Shown here one piece after another: positions 27,708 to 38,900 of a DNA stretch of 64,000 nt. Below the pieces are notes generated by a model. It made no database searches. It saw only the letters and a program-made list of their open reading frames with translations, and had not been told where the DNA came from. This DNA is from Pithys albifrons albifrons. Taxonomy: Eukaryota; Chordata; Aves; Passeriformes; Thamnophilidae. Position 1 is the first letter of the stretch. Each line of letters begins with the position of its first letter. The stretch lies in contig NC_092474.1 of the NCBI RefSeq assembly GCF_047495875.1, positions 1,116,001 through 1,180,000 on the forward strand, given 5' to 3'. A program made the translations under genes and the position numbers.

Positions 27708-29140
27708 TTTGTTAATTTTCAAATGGGTGTTATTTCTCTGGAACACAAGTTGAAATATGAATGATCAAAATAATAGCTATGAAAATATTCTGTAGCTTTT
27801 TCCCCACGAGCTGAATTTTCTTGAACAGCTAAAATCACATCTGCATAGTGAAGAAAACATTGATTTTATTGGTTGATTTTTGACATTTCAAGATGGTATT
27901 CTGGGATGCTCTTTGCTGGGAGGTGGCAGCAGGTCATTTTGGCAAGGAAATTGCCCCTCACTCCCCCCAACAGTGTGTGATTTAAGCTTTTTCATTCCCA
28001 CTTTTATCTCTGCCTTCCTTTCTACTCTGTTATGTTGATACATTGGTTAACACAAAGTTAGGGGGCATTTGCACTAAAACTGTTTATCAGTTTTGGAAAA
28101 AGCATGACCAAGCATATGTCAGACCTGCAGAAACCTGAGAAAGCTCTGACTGGTTACAGAGGTAGGACACTAATAAAAAATAGAGTTATGAGACTGTTTG
28201 TTACCATACCTCTTAAAAGAAAAATTCTGCCAGCAACAAAAAAAATACTAGCTAAAAAAACTTAATAATTCTGTGCCATCAGGACCATAATGGAGTTTCC
28301 TTCATGTAAGAACTACTGTTCTATGTGTAAAAGTCTTCCATAAAGTTCAGAAGAACATAAAACTTGCAACAACACTACCAGTTTAATACCATTAGGTTTT
28401 TAACAAAAATATTCTAAGAAAAAAAAAGTGCACACACAGTTTTTGAGTTTAAGCTGTTCTGCCGTCCCCTTAGTCAAATGTATCAGATGAAACATCTAAA
28501 AAAAACCTACATAAAACACTCCAACAAACCACCACTGGAGACCTAAAAGAATGGAACCAAGAGCCAAATGTAACACATTGTTAATTACTGGATGATTTTG
28601 TTATGCTGAGGACTTGTGAGATCATCCCACGCTACTTCTTACAGACACGAGTCAATCTCCCTGAGAAGTAAAGCCCTGCACCAGCATGCAAGGGACTGAT
28701 TCCTGTTATTTATACCAGAAATACCAGATTTGGTGACTCCCACTCCTTTTCTACCATCCCTGCAGGGCACTGCAAAGTCACTGGAGTCAACATATTGTTA
28801 CAGTGCATTTGTTGGCAAGATAAGTTGATTGAATGCTGTCCTTTATTTTGGTTATGAACCACTGACAGGAATGGAAGGTGTCACTGTGCACCAATGGGAA
28901 ACAACCTCTGAATGCAAACCTTGTTCAGCTCCCCCAGCTGATCAGACCAGACACAGCCCCTCTGCAAGCCATGGACCAACGCCAACTTAAACCAGGGCAG
29001 GACAGAGCCTCGTGTTTAATAAGTTTCACATGTCTAATGTTTTAATAAAAGTATATTAAAAAAAGCAGATAATATTCTTTCTTATTAAAAAGTGATGTTG
29101 TGGCTGGTGAGCCAGGCAGGGGTTCCCTGCAGCTTTGTGC

Positions 29141-29165
29141 AGCCAGCCCAGCCCAGCCCAGCCCA
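29141..29165. repeat. Pentanucleotide (CCCAG)n run
   Basis: AGCC followed by four consecutive CAGCC-type pentamers. It sits in a locally GC-rich patch without CpG enrichment. Confidence 0.9.
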
Positions 29166-29776
29166 CCTCGCAGGGGCACAACTCCTGCCCAGCTCCAGCT
29201 CCCACAAGCAGCAGGTTGACTTGAAAAGGAGTTAAAGAAAACCAAGTAGGTTAAGCAAAATACCTCACATGAAGAGTATTGAGATTTATCAAGCTTGTAA
29301 AAATCCCTGTCAACCAGACAGCTGAACACGTAGAAGACACGAGAGGTGTTACCAGTGACTTAGAAACTTGCTGGACTGTGCCTGCACTGCTAAACTGAAC
29401 AAAAGGCAAAGACTGCCAAGACTCCCACGGCTTAGGATAATGTAACAACAACTTCACATTTTTTACCTCAAAGCTAGAGAAGCAAACATAGATATACATT
29501 AACAGACCACTCTTCTCTCTTTAGTGCAACCAGAGTTCCAGAAACCACAGCCATGGCCAGTCTTGTGGCTCCCACCACACAAAGCCAGAGACAGTCAGGA
29601 GCATCCTCAAAAACTGGAAGGCGTTTTAGGAGATTTTTATTAACTAGATAAAATATTTATGATTGAAACATCATTAAATGTTCAATTTCCCAGAGTAACA
29701 CAAAGGTTTTCATTGCACAGCTGTCTGTTTGTGGAGTTCTCAGCCTGCAGGAGCTGTTTGAGCTGGTCAGACTGCA

Positions 29777-29808
29777 GTGACACTCTGGGTGACACTCTGG
29801 GTGACACT
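29777..29808. repeat. 12-bp tandem repeat, about 2.7 copies
   Basis: GTGACACTCTGG is present twice exactly and then partly (GTGACACT). The 12-bp period keeps a frame open on the plus strand, but no gene is recognised here. Confidence 0.9.
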
Positions 29809-30450
29809 GCACATCTCCCCACAGGTCCACAGCTCAAACCCCACAACTCCTGTCACTGGCTGCACACTCAGCAACAACCTCTACTTGTAGCTACAGGGAA
29901 GGAGTTAAACTTACCCCCATGAACCACAGAGAGCACTTTTGCCCCAGTCACCAGGACCTGGAGGGGCAAAGCTGAGTGTCCACGTGGCAGTATTGGTGCC
30001 TCTTCCATGGGGAGACATGGGCACAAACCTCTGCAGAGCCCACGGGCTTGGCAGGCACTGCCCTCTCTAACAGGCTATGAAACATCAATGCTTTGGCCAC
30101 TACCTCAATAGAAAGACTCTCACTAATACTAATGGAGACATTTCAGCAGCATTTAGGAGCTCTCCTTGTGAGAATATCTCCCAGAAACTCCTCCTCTGAG
30201 GATATTTCCCATTAAAGAAGAATCTCAGCTATTTCTAATTAATATCTGAACCAAACCATTCATGATTGGTTTAGATTGTCCAAGTAATCAACTTCTCCCA
30301 TTACAAAAACTTTAAGGCAATTTTTAGAAAAAAATTATCCACATTTTCTAAATGCAAAGTTAAGTCTATGCACACACTTTCTGGCAATTACAACACACCC
30401 CTGACTATTGGTATGGAACCAGTTTAAAGGTGGTATTTAAGAGTGGCTGG

Positions 30451-30497
30451 AAAAAAAAACCCCCCACACACAAAAAAACCCAACAAAAACCCAACCA
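30451..30497. repeat. A/C-rich low-complexity tract
   Basis: A9, then C6, CACACACA, A7, and CCCAACAAAAACCCAACC. On the minus strand it forms a T/G-rich tract ending in TTTTTTTTTCCAG, which resembles a splice acceptor. The sequence after it has an early stop in the frame checked, so no exon is proposed. Confidence 0.75.
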
Positions 30498-32603
30498 GAA
30501 TTAATTCCTTCAAATCAATATTTCTGTAAGACCTTGGTTTTCTCTTTTAAGGACTTCAGAAAACTGTTCTGCTCCTGGCACACTGCCTATGTAACACTTT
30601 TCCTTGTCTGACATTAAAATGAAAGTGCTTAATTTTCTTTTCTAAGAAGGGGGTAAGTTTGGGACTGTGTATTTTTTAAAAAGTGCTGAGAAAGATTCTA
30701 TTAACAAAGCCCTGACAATACACCCTTCCCTAACAAATCCCTTTGGCAGGTTCTCCTTTGACAAACAAACAACATGGAAAACTGATGGCTGGTTGTGAGG
30801 ATCATTAAAGATCCCTCCTAAAATGGAGTTAACCCTCATTTTTTAGTCCAGGTTCTCCTCAATAACTGGACTGTGCATAATCACCATGCAACTTCCATTC
30901 CAAATGGAGAAGCCACTGCACTGGTAATATTCATTACAACAAACAGCTGAGCAGGATGACACACAGGAACAGGCAGTGCTCAGTGGAACAGCTCCTGAGT
31001 TGTATTGCCCTCCTGGGCCTGAGCAAGCCTTGCAGACAGAACACAGAGCCCCTCCTGCTTTGTGTGCTCTTCACAATGAACTGCAATATGGGAAACTAAC
31101 CATGAAATCATTATCTGTTCTGTGTAAGACTGAATGTACAGCTTTCATCCTTCATTTAAACACTATTTAATTAATTCTAGTAAGTCAGGGAGGAATTTGG
31201 CCCTCAGAACATTTAATGAAAATTCATATAAATAACCTTACATTAATTCTTAACTGTGCATATTTAGCTATTCAACCATTTTCTTTCATACACAAGCTAC
31301 TGTAAAACCCTCAATGCTAATTATTTATGAACTGAAGCTCCCCTCACCCAGTGGCAATGAGCTGAGTGTACCCAGATCCAGTCTGGGGTCATTCACAGGG
31401 GCTGCTTCTCCATAAGAGTCACGTAGGCCCCAGTAACTTAGAACTCCTTTATTAAGTTTTCTTGGAAGTGGTTAGACCTCAAGCCATTACACTGCAGAGA
31501 ACTCATGTTTCATCAGTTTTGTGGGTAAGGAATTTCATTCTGAACTATTAATCAGGCACTTTGCACAAAGTCATTCAGAAAAAGTGAAGGTGAACTTGTC
31601 CTATAAAAATAGGTAAGCACATCTCCCCTCTCCCAGCCCAGCTGCTGACCAGAGAATCACAACCTCCAGCTCCCCCCAGCCATGGGCAGACTTTCAGCCC
31701 CAGCAGTGCAGGCTGCTCCTCTCACCTGAGGTCCCAAATTTGAGCATCCCCACGTACAGAATGGCAGCTGTTAATAGATAAAGTGCCAGCATAATATAAT
31801 ATAAAGTCTGCCTGAATACAGCTCAATACAAGTGTAATTGTAAAACAGTCTGGTGTAACTGGGAGACAACTTGGAGAATCCCCACAGCCCAGAGTCTCTG
31901 AATTGAACAATGTTTTCTTAGGAAACAGACCTTCACAAATGGTACTATTGCTTCTGCATGACTTACCTTGTGTGTCAGAGGGATTTGCCAGCTGAAGCAA
32001 TTTAGAGACATTAAGTAGTTTATCATTGCACATTGAAACAGTTAACACATATCAAGCAAGACAATATTTGGAAATCCAAAGCTACCCACAAAGCAAGTTT
32101 GCATCATTAAAATGAAGTCTACCAATTCACTAGATATAAGAAACAAATTATGAAGTCCTCCCTACATAAACAATAAGGCTTTGCAGGAGGGAAATTCCTG
32201 CTTTTCATGCTGCTCCCTCTATTCAAAGTCCAACTATTTCTAATGGAAATTTTGTTTGCTATGGAGATTATGATTCAGCCTTTGTCAGTCACCAGCACAT
32301 CACCACACTTACAACAAGTGCACAGATTTAGAGAAAGGCATGAAGAGCTCTGTTCAGGGTTTATACTCAATTATGCACACAGTTTTTTTTTAAAGGATCC
32401 CATGGGCTAAGAGGAAGCCAGAGCAACTTCTGAGCCCAGGCTCTGAAGTCTGAGCTTCCCCACTACTCACTGAAGCATCACAGCTGCGGGGTAGGGAAAA
32501 CTACGGAATGAGATGCTGACAACACACACGATGCACCTGACTCTGTGCAATGGGAAACTGCGCCACAACAGGTGAACTCTGAAGGAAGAGGGAGCAGGCC
32601 GTT

Positions 32604-32605
32604 AC
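32604..32605 (-). other. ARVCF: Splice donor of the ARVCF first coding exon
   Basis: Read on the minus strand the junction is CTGCAG|GTAAC, a close match to the vertebrate donor consensus. It falls exactly where the ARVCF similarity stops, so it sets the exon end at 32,606 and the intron phase at 0. Confidence 0.88.
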
Positions 32606-32821
32606 CTGCAGTACCAGCTGCTGCCAGGCGGTTGCCAGGGGCTGGCCATTGCCAATGTTGCAGATGCTCATTCGGTCTGCGGGCTGGTGGGCACGCTCCA
32701 GCTGCAGAGACACATTGCGCCGCTCCTCCTCCAGCGCCCGCGTCAGCCGCTCGAAACGAGCCTCCTGCTCCTTAACGGAGGCCAGAATGCTGGCGGCGGA
32801 CCTGAGATCATAGTCATCCAT
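32606..32821 (-). CDS. ARVCF: ARVCF, first coding exon (N-terminal coiled coil), partial gene
   Basis: ARVCF is an armadillo-repeat protein of the p120-catenin subfamily. Family members bind the juxtamembrane tail of classical cadherins at adherens junctions and also occur in the nucleus. The exon encodes 72 residues starting MDDYDLRSAASILASVKEQE. The block SAASILASVKEQEARFERLT and the following charged heptad-like stretch (about residues 8-46) form the ARVCF N-terminal coiled coil. The end, GQPLATAWQQLVLQ, matches the known ARVCF exon end as I remember it. The ATG at 32,821-32,819 has G at -3 and G at +4, a strong context. The exon ends on a complete CAG codon followed by GTAAC, so the intron is phase 0. 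The frame stays open upstream, but that part is pyrimidine-rich intron. The proline/serine-rich region, the armadillo repeats and the C terminus are not in the window. The coding signal is clear; assignment to ARVCF rather than CTNND1, CTNND2 or PKP4 rests on remembered sequence. Confidence 0.93.
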
Positions 32822-32842
32822 GACTGCCTCCAAATGCTCCTT

Positions 32843-32905
32843 CCTGCCTGTTAACTGACCGGGGCAAGCGGAAAGGGGCGAGGTAAAGGGTGGGGAGGGC
32901 ACAGG
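32843..32905 (-). other. ARVCF: Probable splice acceptor region upstream of the ARVCF start codon
   Basis: On the minus strand a pyrimidine-rich run (CCCTCCCCACCC, then CGCCCCTTTCCGCTTGCCCC) leads to three closely spaced AG dinucleotides: GGTCAG ending at 32,855, TTAACAG ending at 32,848 and GCAG ending at 32,844. Any of them would leave a 5' untranslated stretch of about 22-33 bases before the ATG. The tract shows that the start-codon exon is probably not the first exon and that a leader exon lies upstream (higher coordinates). Which AG is used cannot be decided by eye. Confidence 0.6.
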
Positions 32906-35900
32906 TCAGAGGTTAAAAATAAAAATGCACATCGTTAGTCACCCTACTGAAATACTGTTCGTGCTAAGAAGCAAACTGCAGTGGTCTTCAAAAGCTTCCA
33001 TCTTTCCATCCATTACCTTAATTTTAAATTAAAAGTAATTAACCTAAGACTTCTCTGTTCAAAAAAGGAAAAAAACCCATATGCTCACCTTGGAGAGAAT
33101 TTATATTTAATTCCTTTGATCTTTTTGCTAAAATTGTTCTGACAAGGGTTTTCATCCCTTTTGCAAAGCTAATTTCACTGTGCAAATAATAATGTACTTA
33201 AAAGAAATATATGGCTTTGGAGGGAAGGAGGAACATTCTCTCTACAGACACCTGGAATGTTTGTCTTTAACAGCAGAAGTGAGAAGATTTAACACGTTTA
33301 AGGACAGAAACTCCATGGTACAAGAAAACAGTTGTATCCATTTTTCCCAACCCCCTGGCCTAACATAACAGACAGAAGCTGAAAATAGTTTGCATTTTTA
33401 AATTATAGCAGCACACTGTAATATGAAAAACATTTTTAAATGCAGAGTGTGCAATTGCAGTTGAAATGAGCTTGATGATTCCAGCCAATGACACAGCCCT
33501 TCATGCAGCTGTTCACTAATAATGCAAATTAAAAAGCCAGAACCAAACATCTTCCATGGAAAACACACAGGACTGCCTGCCTCTCAAAGCAGAAAAAAGA
33601 GCTTAGGAACCAGCTACAGGGGGTATTTCTTCTGCCTTATGTCTTCTCCAGCAGGGTCATGAAGTATCCCATTTAAAACCTTTCTCCAGCTCTGAGATCC
33701 ACAGACCTGTGACACGAACATCATTTCAAACATTTTCCTAGGAATATGAAACCAGCAACATAACACAAGCATAAATGATGGCTTCACCAGGACCCTGTCA
33801 CTGAAGCTAAACAAGTAACCAGTTTACTACTGGACTACTTAAAGCACCTCTGAGATGAGCAGAGGCAGAATTCAAGAACTGTTCACATTCTGTGCTGAGG
33901 GTTAAGTCCTGAGAAATTGTCCCTTGATGTGCTGCCAAAGATTCTTTGTTTTCCATCTATCAACAAGGATTTCCATGAGCACAGAGAGTTCCAAACCCTG
34001 GTTTCCTGATGCTTTGCAATTCATCCTTGAGTGCCTTTAGATGATGCACCTCCTGACTGATGCATTTCCCACACAAGTGTTACATTTATCAGATCCCTCT
34101 CCTGTGCAGATCCTTTGGCAGGCACTGATAACGTGCTCATGCACTGTTATGTTCCCAAAAGAGGAACATTAGGAGGTATTAAGCTGCATGTTTTCAACAG
34201 TTTGTTGGAAACTCCTAACTAGGCCTGACATCTTTCTTTTCTCATATGTGGTTGAAATCATCCAACAGCCCCAGAAGATACAGGGGCAGAAGTAACAGCC
34301 CCCGACCCAATGACACACACCTTGATTTCATGGGAAATAACCTGCCTGTAGCTCTGGGTTCAGTGTCAGCTCTGTAAGGACCCAGGGTTAATAAGAAATC
34401 ACACTGGGAACAGGGTAAGGATTCCCACACATGAATCTCAGAGTGTTTACATATAACCATGACTGGAGCCTTTCTCTTTTGCAGACCAAGAGGCAGAAGT
34501 GACTTTTCTCATTTATGCATTGATTCAAGTTCTATTTAGATTCTGAAAGAAAACCAAAAACCACCAGAGGGTTCTCCAGGTGTCACAAACTACTCAGATA
34601 CAGACCAAGCTGTCAACTTCTGAGACCTTCCACTATATTATTAGAAATCTATAAAACCTTCAAGAGACCACATTGGTCTCTGCAAAGGAGAATCACAACC
34701 CTCTGAAAGGACAGTGTGATTCATGGGAAATCACAGCAGACTCACCTGCTCCTCTCAGTGTGATGCAGCCCTGGCACAGGCACACACAGACACAGCCAGG
34801 CTCTCTGGAGCTCAGCTGGCTCCTGGGCAGCCAACTCCCATGGCTCTGCTTTTGTGCTTCCCGGCCTCTGCACAGATGGAGACAGCTCTGTTTGTTGCCT
34901 CTCCTCCCAGGAGTGCAGACATGCTCACAGACTCCTCGGGGTGTGAAAGAAGGGGGACTTTACAGACCCAGGCACTGATCATATTCTGGGAAAAACACAC
35001 ACAGGGGGGAGGGGGGCATTTCTGACTACATATTCTTAAATACAGTTACTAATTGTCACTGTCCTCATGCTAGAGCAGAGGAACAGCCTGACTGCCACAC
35101 ATCCAAATGCACCTCAGATGGGGGGATGCTCCAGGCCCAGGAAGAGTGTCCAGATGGGTCAGGGATTCATGGATGGGGACGGGCTCCCCAGGGGTGCTGC
35201 AGGGTGGGAACTCAGGTTCCCTCACTCACTCCCTGCAGGGGCCCATCTTCCAGGGAATTCACTCTCTGCAGCCAAAACTCTTTTTTCTCACATGCAACCA
35301 TGACACAAGAGAGAAGGCACCTTTTGGGGGTCCCAGAGGCTGGATATTTCTATGGACTGACTTCAAAAAGTGAAGCCAGGAGGGATGTGGGAAGATGACA
35401 GGACATAACCTGCAGTAACTAAATTTAAAAGAAGCTGATTCCCTTTAGAATATACAATGCAAGTGTCTGCTCTAAGGAAAAGCATTACCAGCAGTGCATG
35501 AAAAATCTGGAAGCCCCTCTTCTGAAGCAGTTGCAGCTTTAATAATAAAGTCACAGTTGATGACTGAGCTGATATAGAACGTTGAAGTCACATTCTGAGA
35601 ATGTGACAAAGATCCCATTCAGAAAATCCTTAATGAGATATAAGACCTTGATGTTGTGCGAGAGAACGTAGAAACTTTGGGTTCTATAAATGGTACAAAT
35701 CCCTAGAGAGATTTCCCTGCAGAAAATAGTGTTAACCTCCTTACAACCATAAATATTGTGCTTCCTTTCTCTGTGCAGAGAAAAACACAGGCAGAAAATA
35801 AACTATAAATTTTCAGATGTACAATTAGTGACCATAAAAATCCTAATTGCTATGCAGAAACAGCAGCAGGACCAATAACTGCCTTTTAAGAAATGTTGGA

Positions 35901-38900
35901 CAAAGACAGACTTCTGCATTTCAAATGTTTTATTAGCAGATAAATACTTGCTTGCTGTTGATTGCACTCCTAATTATTTACCCAGGGTTTCAACAATTTA
36001 CATTATCAGCAGTCCAGACCAGAGGAGAAAAATAAAAGTACTGCCTCATGAGTCAGTTACTTGGGTGCCACTTGCAATTTGCTACCATTTGTAAATAAAT
36101 TAAAGTGCATTGAAAAGGGTATCAATAAATGAAAATATTAGACCTATAGCAGCCAGGTAAAAATTATTCCTTAGGCTGCATTTCTAAACACAGCAAGCAG
36201 TTGCCTACAGAGTGTCAAAGGCTATGCTGACAGCAGCAAATCTCTCTCCTGCCTACGTGACTCCCAATATATTAGTGTTGCATTAGAGCAAAGTAAGAGG
36301 ATCTGCTTTCTCTGACTGTTCCTGTGAAAACTGATGGATTGAAAGGCCTCTTCTAAGTCAATACAGCTTGAGTGCCCTAAGGATGAACATCACCCCAGTG
36401 CAAAGGGCCCAAACGAGAGTCCCAAGTCCACGCCCAGGCCTGGGGCTCTTGGAAACACTGCCAGGCCTGTGGCCATTTGGTGTTCCACCAAAACCAGCCA
36501 ACCCTGCACACTGATTTTGCTAATATAGTCAAGAGTTTTTGAAGAGCCCTTCAGATTGAGAGGGGTCAAGTTCTGGGAGATCTGAGTACCTAAATCCAAA
36601 CGGCCCTGGAGAAGCTCCAACTCCCTGCACTTTCCAGAGCAGTTTGCCTTCCTAAGGCAACCAGGTACTCGAGGGAGCTGAGCCTGGAGAGAGCAGTGCC
36701 CACCAGCCAGCCACAGAGCACCACAGGGGCTGCTCTCAGCAGCAGAGGACGTGGCCCTCAGGGCACACAGGACATTCTCTGGGTCCCACACTGAATGCTG
36801 AGCTGTCCCACCACTGCTCTGCCCCAGCCCAGCCCAACCTACTCGGCCCTGCTGGCAGAGGTGGCACCAGGGTGGGCAACAAGGAGCTTGTGCATCAACG
36901 ACTCAGAGCTGCAAACAGGAGGGCCTGTGAGCATGCATGGAAACAGCAGCTTTGAGCTTCCACAGGGAAGGAAAGCAGCACAATAAAAGCAAAACTGGGG
37001 CTCAGGACATCTATGGAACCAAAGCACAGCACATGCTGATGATATTTTCAGGCTCTCGTGCCACAGGAGATGAGAAGCATAACCTGAGTGTGCCCCCCCA
37101 TGCAACAGCAGAAAGCATGCAGAGAAACTGAGCCATACACACCTAGAGACCCCGGGCTCGGAGGGTTACAGCTCCTGGGACATCCCCCACTAAGCCTAGA
37201 GAGGACAGAGAAAGCAGGAGAGCAGCCTCAAGCAGAACCAGCTACGAGAGAGGAAAGAGAAGACAGTTAGTTAATAAGGTATTACAGCCTCGTCTGTGCA
37301 GTCATCTCCCAGGCTCTTCTCACTGTGATACAGAAATTATTTATTACACTGTTTTCCTCTTAATTTGGAGGAAAAAGAAACAATATTCAGAGAAACCAAT
37401 CCTGAGACCCCTAAGGAAAAACAAAACCAGCCTAGTTAATCTGATTTGTTATCAATACTTGCATGTTTCTGTGAGATTTACTGTTAATGTCCTAAACCAG
37501 GGAACACTCCAGACTGGAATGAGGATGTTTGAATGTTGCAGAACTGGATATTGCAGCCAGACAATTTAAAACACAGAAATCAAACACTGTGCTCTCAGAA
37601 ATGAGAGCTGGTGTTAGGCACACAACTTCAGGTCCCATGCCAGATGTACAAACTCCAAATGGCTCAAAATGATTGTTAGAAAGGGGACATTAATTTCTAA
37701 AAGATGCCCACTGCTCAACAGCTTACAGCCATTTCCTTTGTTCTCCCCGCCTGTAAAGCTGATCCTCCACAAAACCAAAGGGAAAGAAGTTGTGGGATAT
37801 CAGGTTGTCTCTGTAGCTCTGTAAATCTCTCATCTATTTTGTCTTAAAACATTTAGCACCAAAACTCCTCTGGGTCAGCGACTGCCAATTTAGTCCCTGT
37901 TTTTGCTGGAGAATGTACAGAACAAAATCCATCTGGCAAAGGCAAGTTCTGTGAGGCAGCACAACCAGTCTTGGGCTACCACCACATCAAACTGCTGCAG
38001 CCACATGGCACCAACTGCAGTGCCAGGACAAACTCACGCTGCTGCTTCAAATGTTTTACAACATTTTCAGAGAGGAATGTTGCCCCAGCAGATTTCATGC
38101 TTGACCAGGTACTGTCTGCCTTCCTGATGCCAGAATAAACACAACTGCTTGTGTTTCAGCCAAATTACCAGAAATATGAGCCTTTCTTTGCGTGGATCCA
38201 ACCTCAAAGGGCACGGAACAATCATGCCAGAAAACTCAGTTTTTCTTAAACTAACAGAAGTAAATTTATGCTCAGACCTTAGTAGATACAACAAAACTGT
38301 ACAAAGACATGGCCTAAGATGAAAGTCAGGAAGCAGAGTGAGAGAAAGACTCATTCTCAAGTAAATGACCAAAGGGAATAAATTAAGCATAATTCAGTTT
38401 CTACAGACAAAAGAGTAACACCTTTGAAAAAAATAATTTTTAGATATATACATAAAATCCATGTGACACATCATAAGCTGCTTCTCAGACCTTATGCTGA
38501 AATGATCTTGAGCCTGGGTCCTCTTGCTCCTCTGGTCGACTGAGTTCTAATGTGACCCTGACGTGACAACCTCCAGCAATGAATAGCAATGAGGAGCTCA
38601 CCAAGAAAGCTGTTCCAAGATAGTTCTCTCGAGGGCACAGACAGACACACTGTGTCGGTGGCAAAAGAACACCAAAAATGCTGGTCAGGGTGGTTTTGTT
38701 CCTCTGGACAGGGGCAGTGTGTGAAAGAGGGGAATGCACAGGGGCAGAGGAAATGGGAACAGGAAAACTCCCTGAGAAGGAACTTTGGATCTTAAGGACA
38801 CAGCAGTGGATGCTGAAGCTCACCAGTTCCATTAGACCAGGAAAAAAATGTCAGCATGCAATAGCTGAGGTTTTACATCAGTCAGGAGCTTCATCTGATC

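Larger units (their letters stand above)
19816..32603 (-). other. ARVCF: Non-coding DNA between the ARVCF coding exon and the CpG island
   Basis: This stretch is AT-rich and intron-like, without a recognisable protein or RNA gene. It contains an A16 tract at 27,032-27,047, A/C- or G/T-rich tracts, a (CCCAG)n pentamer run and a 12-bp duplication. Several minus-strand splice-like sites (27,023, 31,726 and 31,967) are discussed as findings; none is joined to a recognisable coding exon. Confidence 0.65.

Noticed and set aside
32545..32775. Plus-strand open frame opposite the ARVCF exon
   Set aside because: It is the antisense shadow of a conserved coding exon; its peptide is an Ala/Pro-rich reading of the opposite strand.
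32822..32902. In-frame upstream extension of the ARVCF exon
   Set aside because: The extension has no ATG, is a pyrimidine-rich tract ending in splice acceptor AGs, and shows no ARVCF similarity; the ATG at 32,821 has a strong context and matches the family start.
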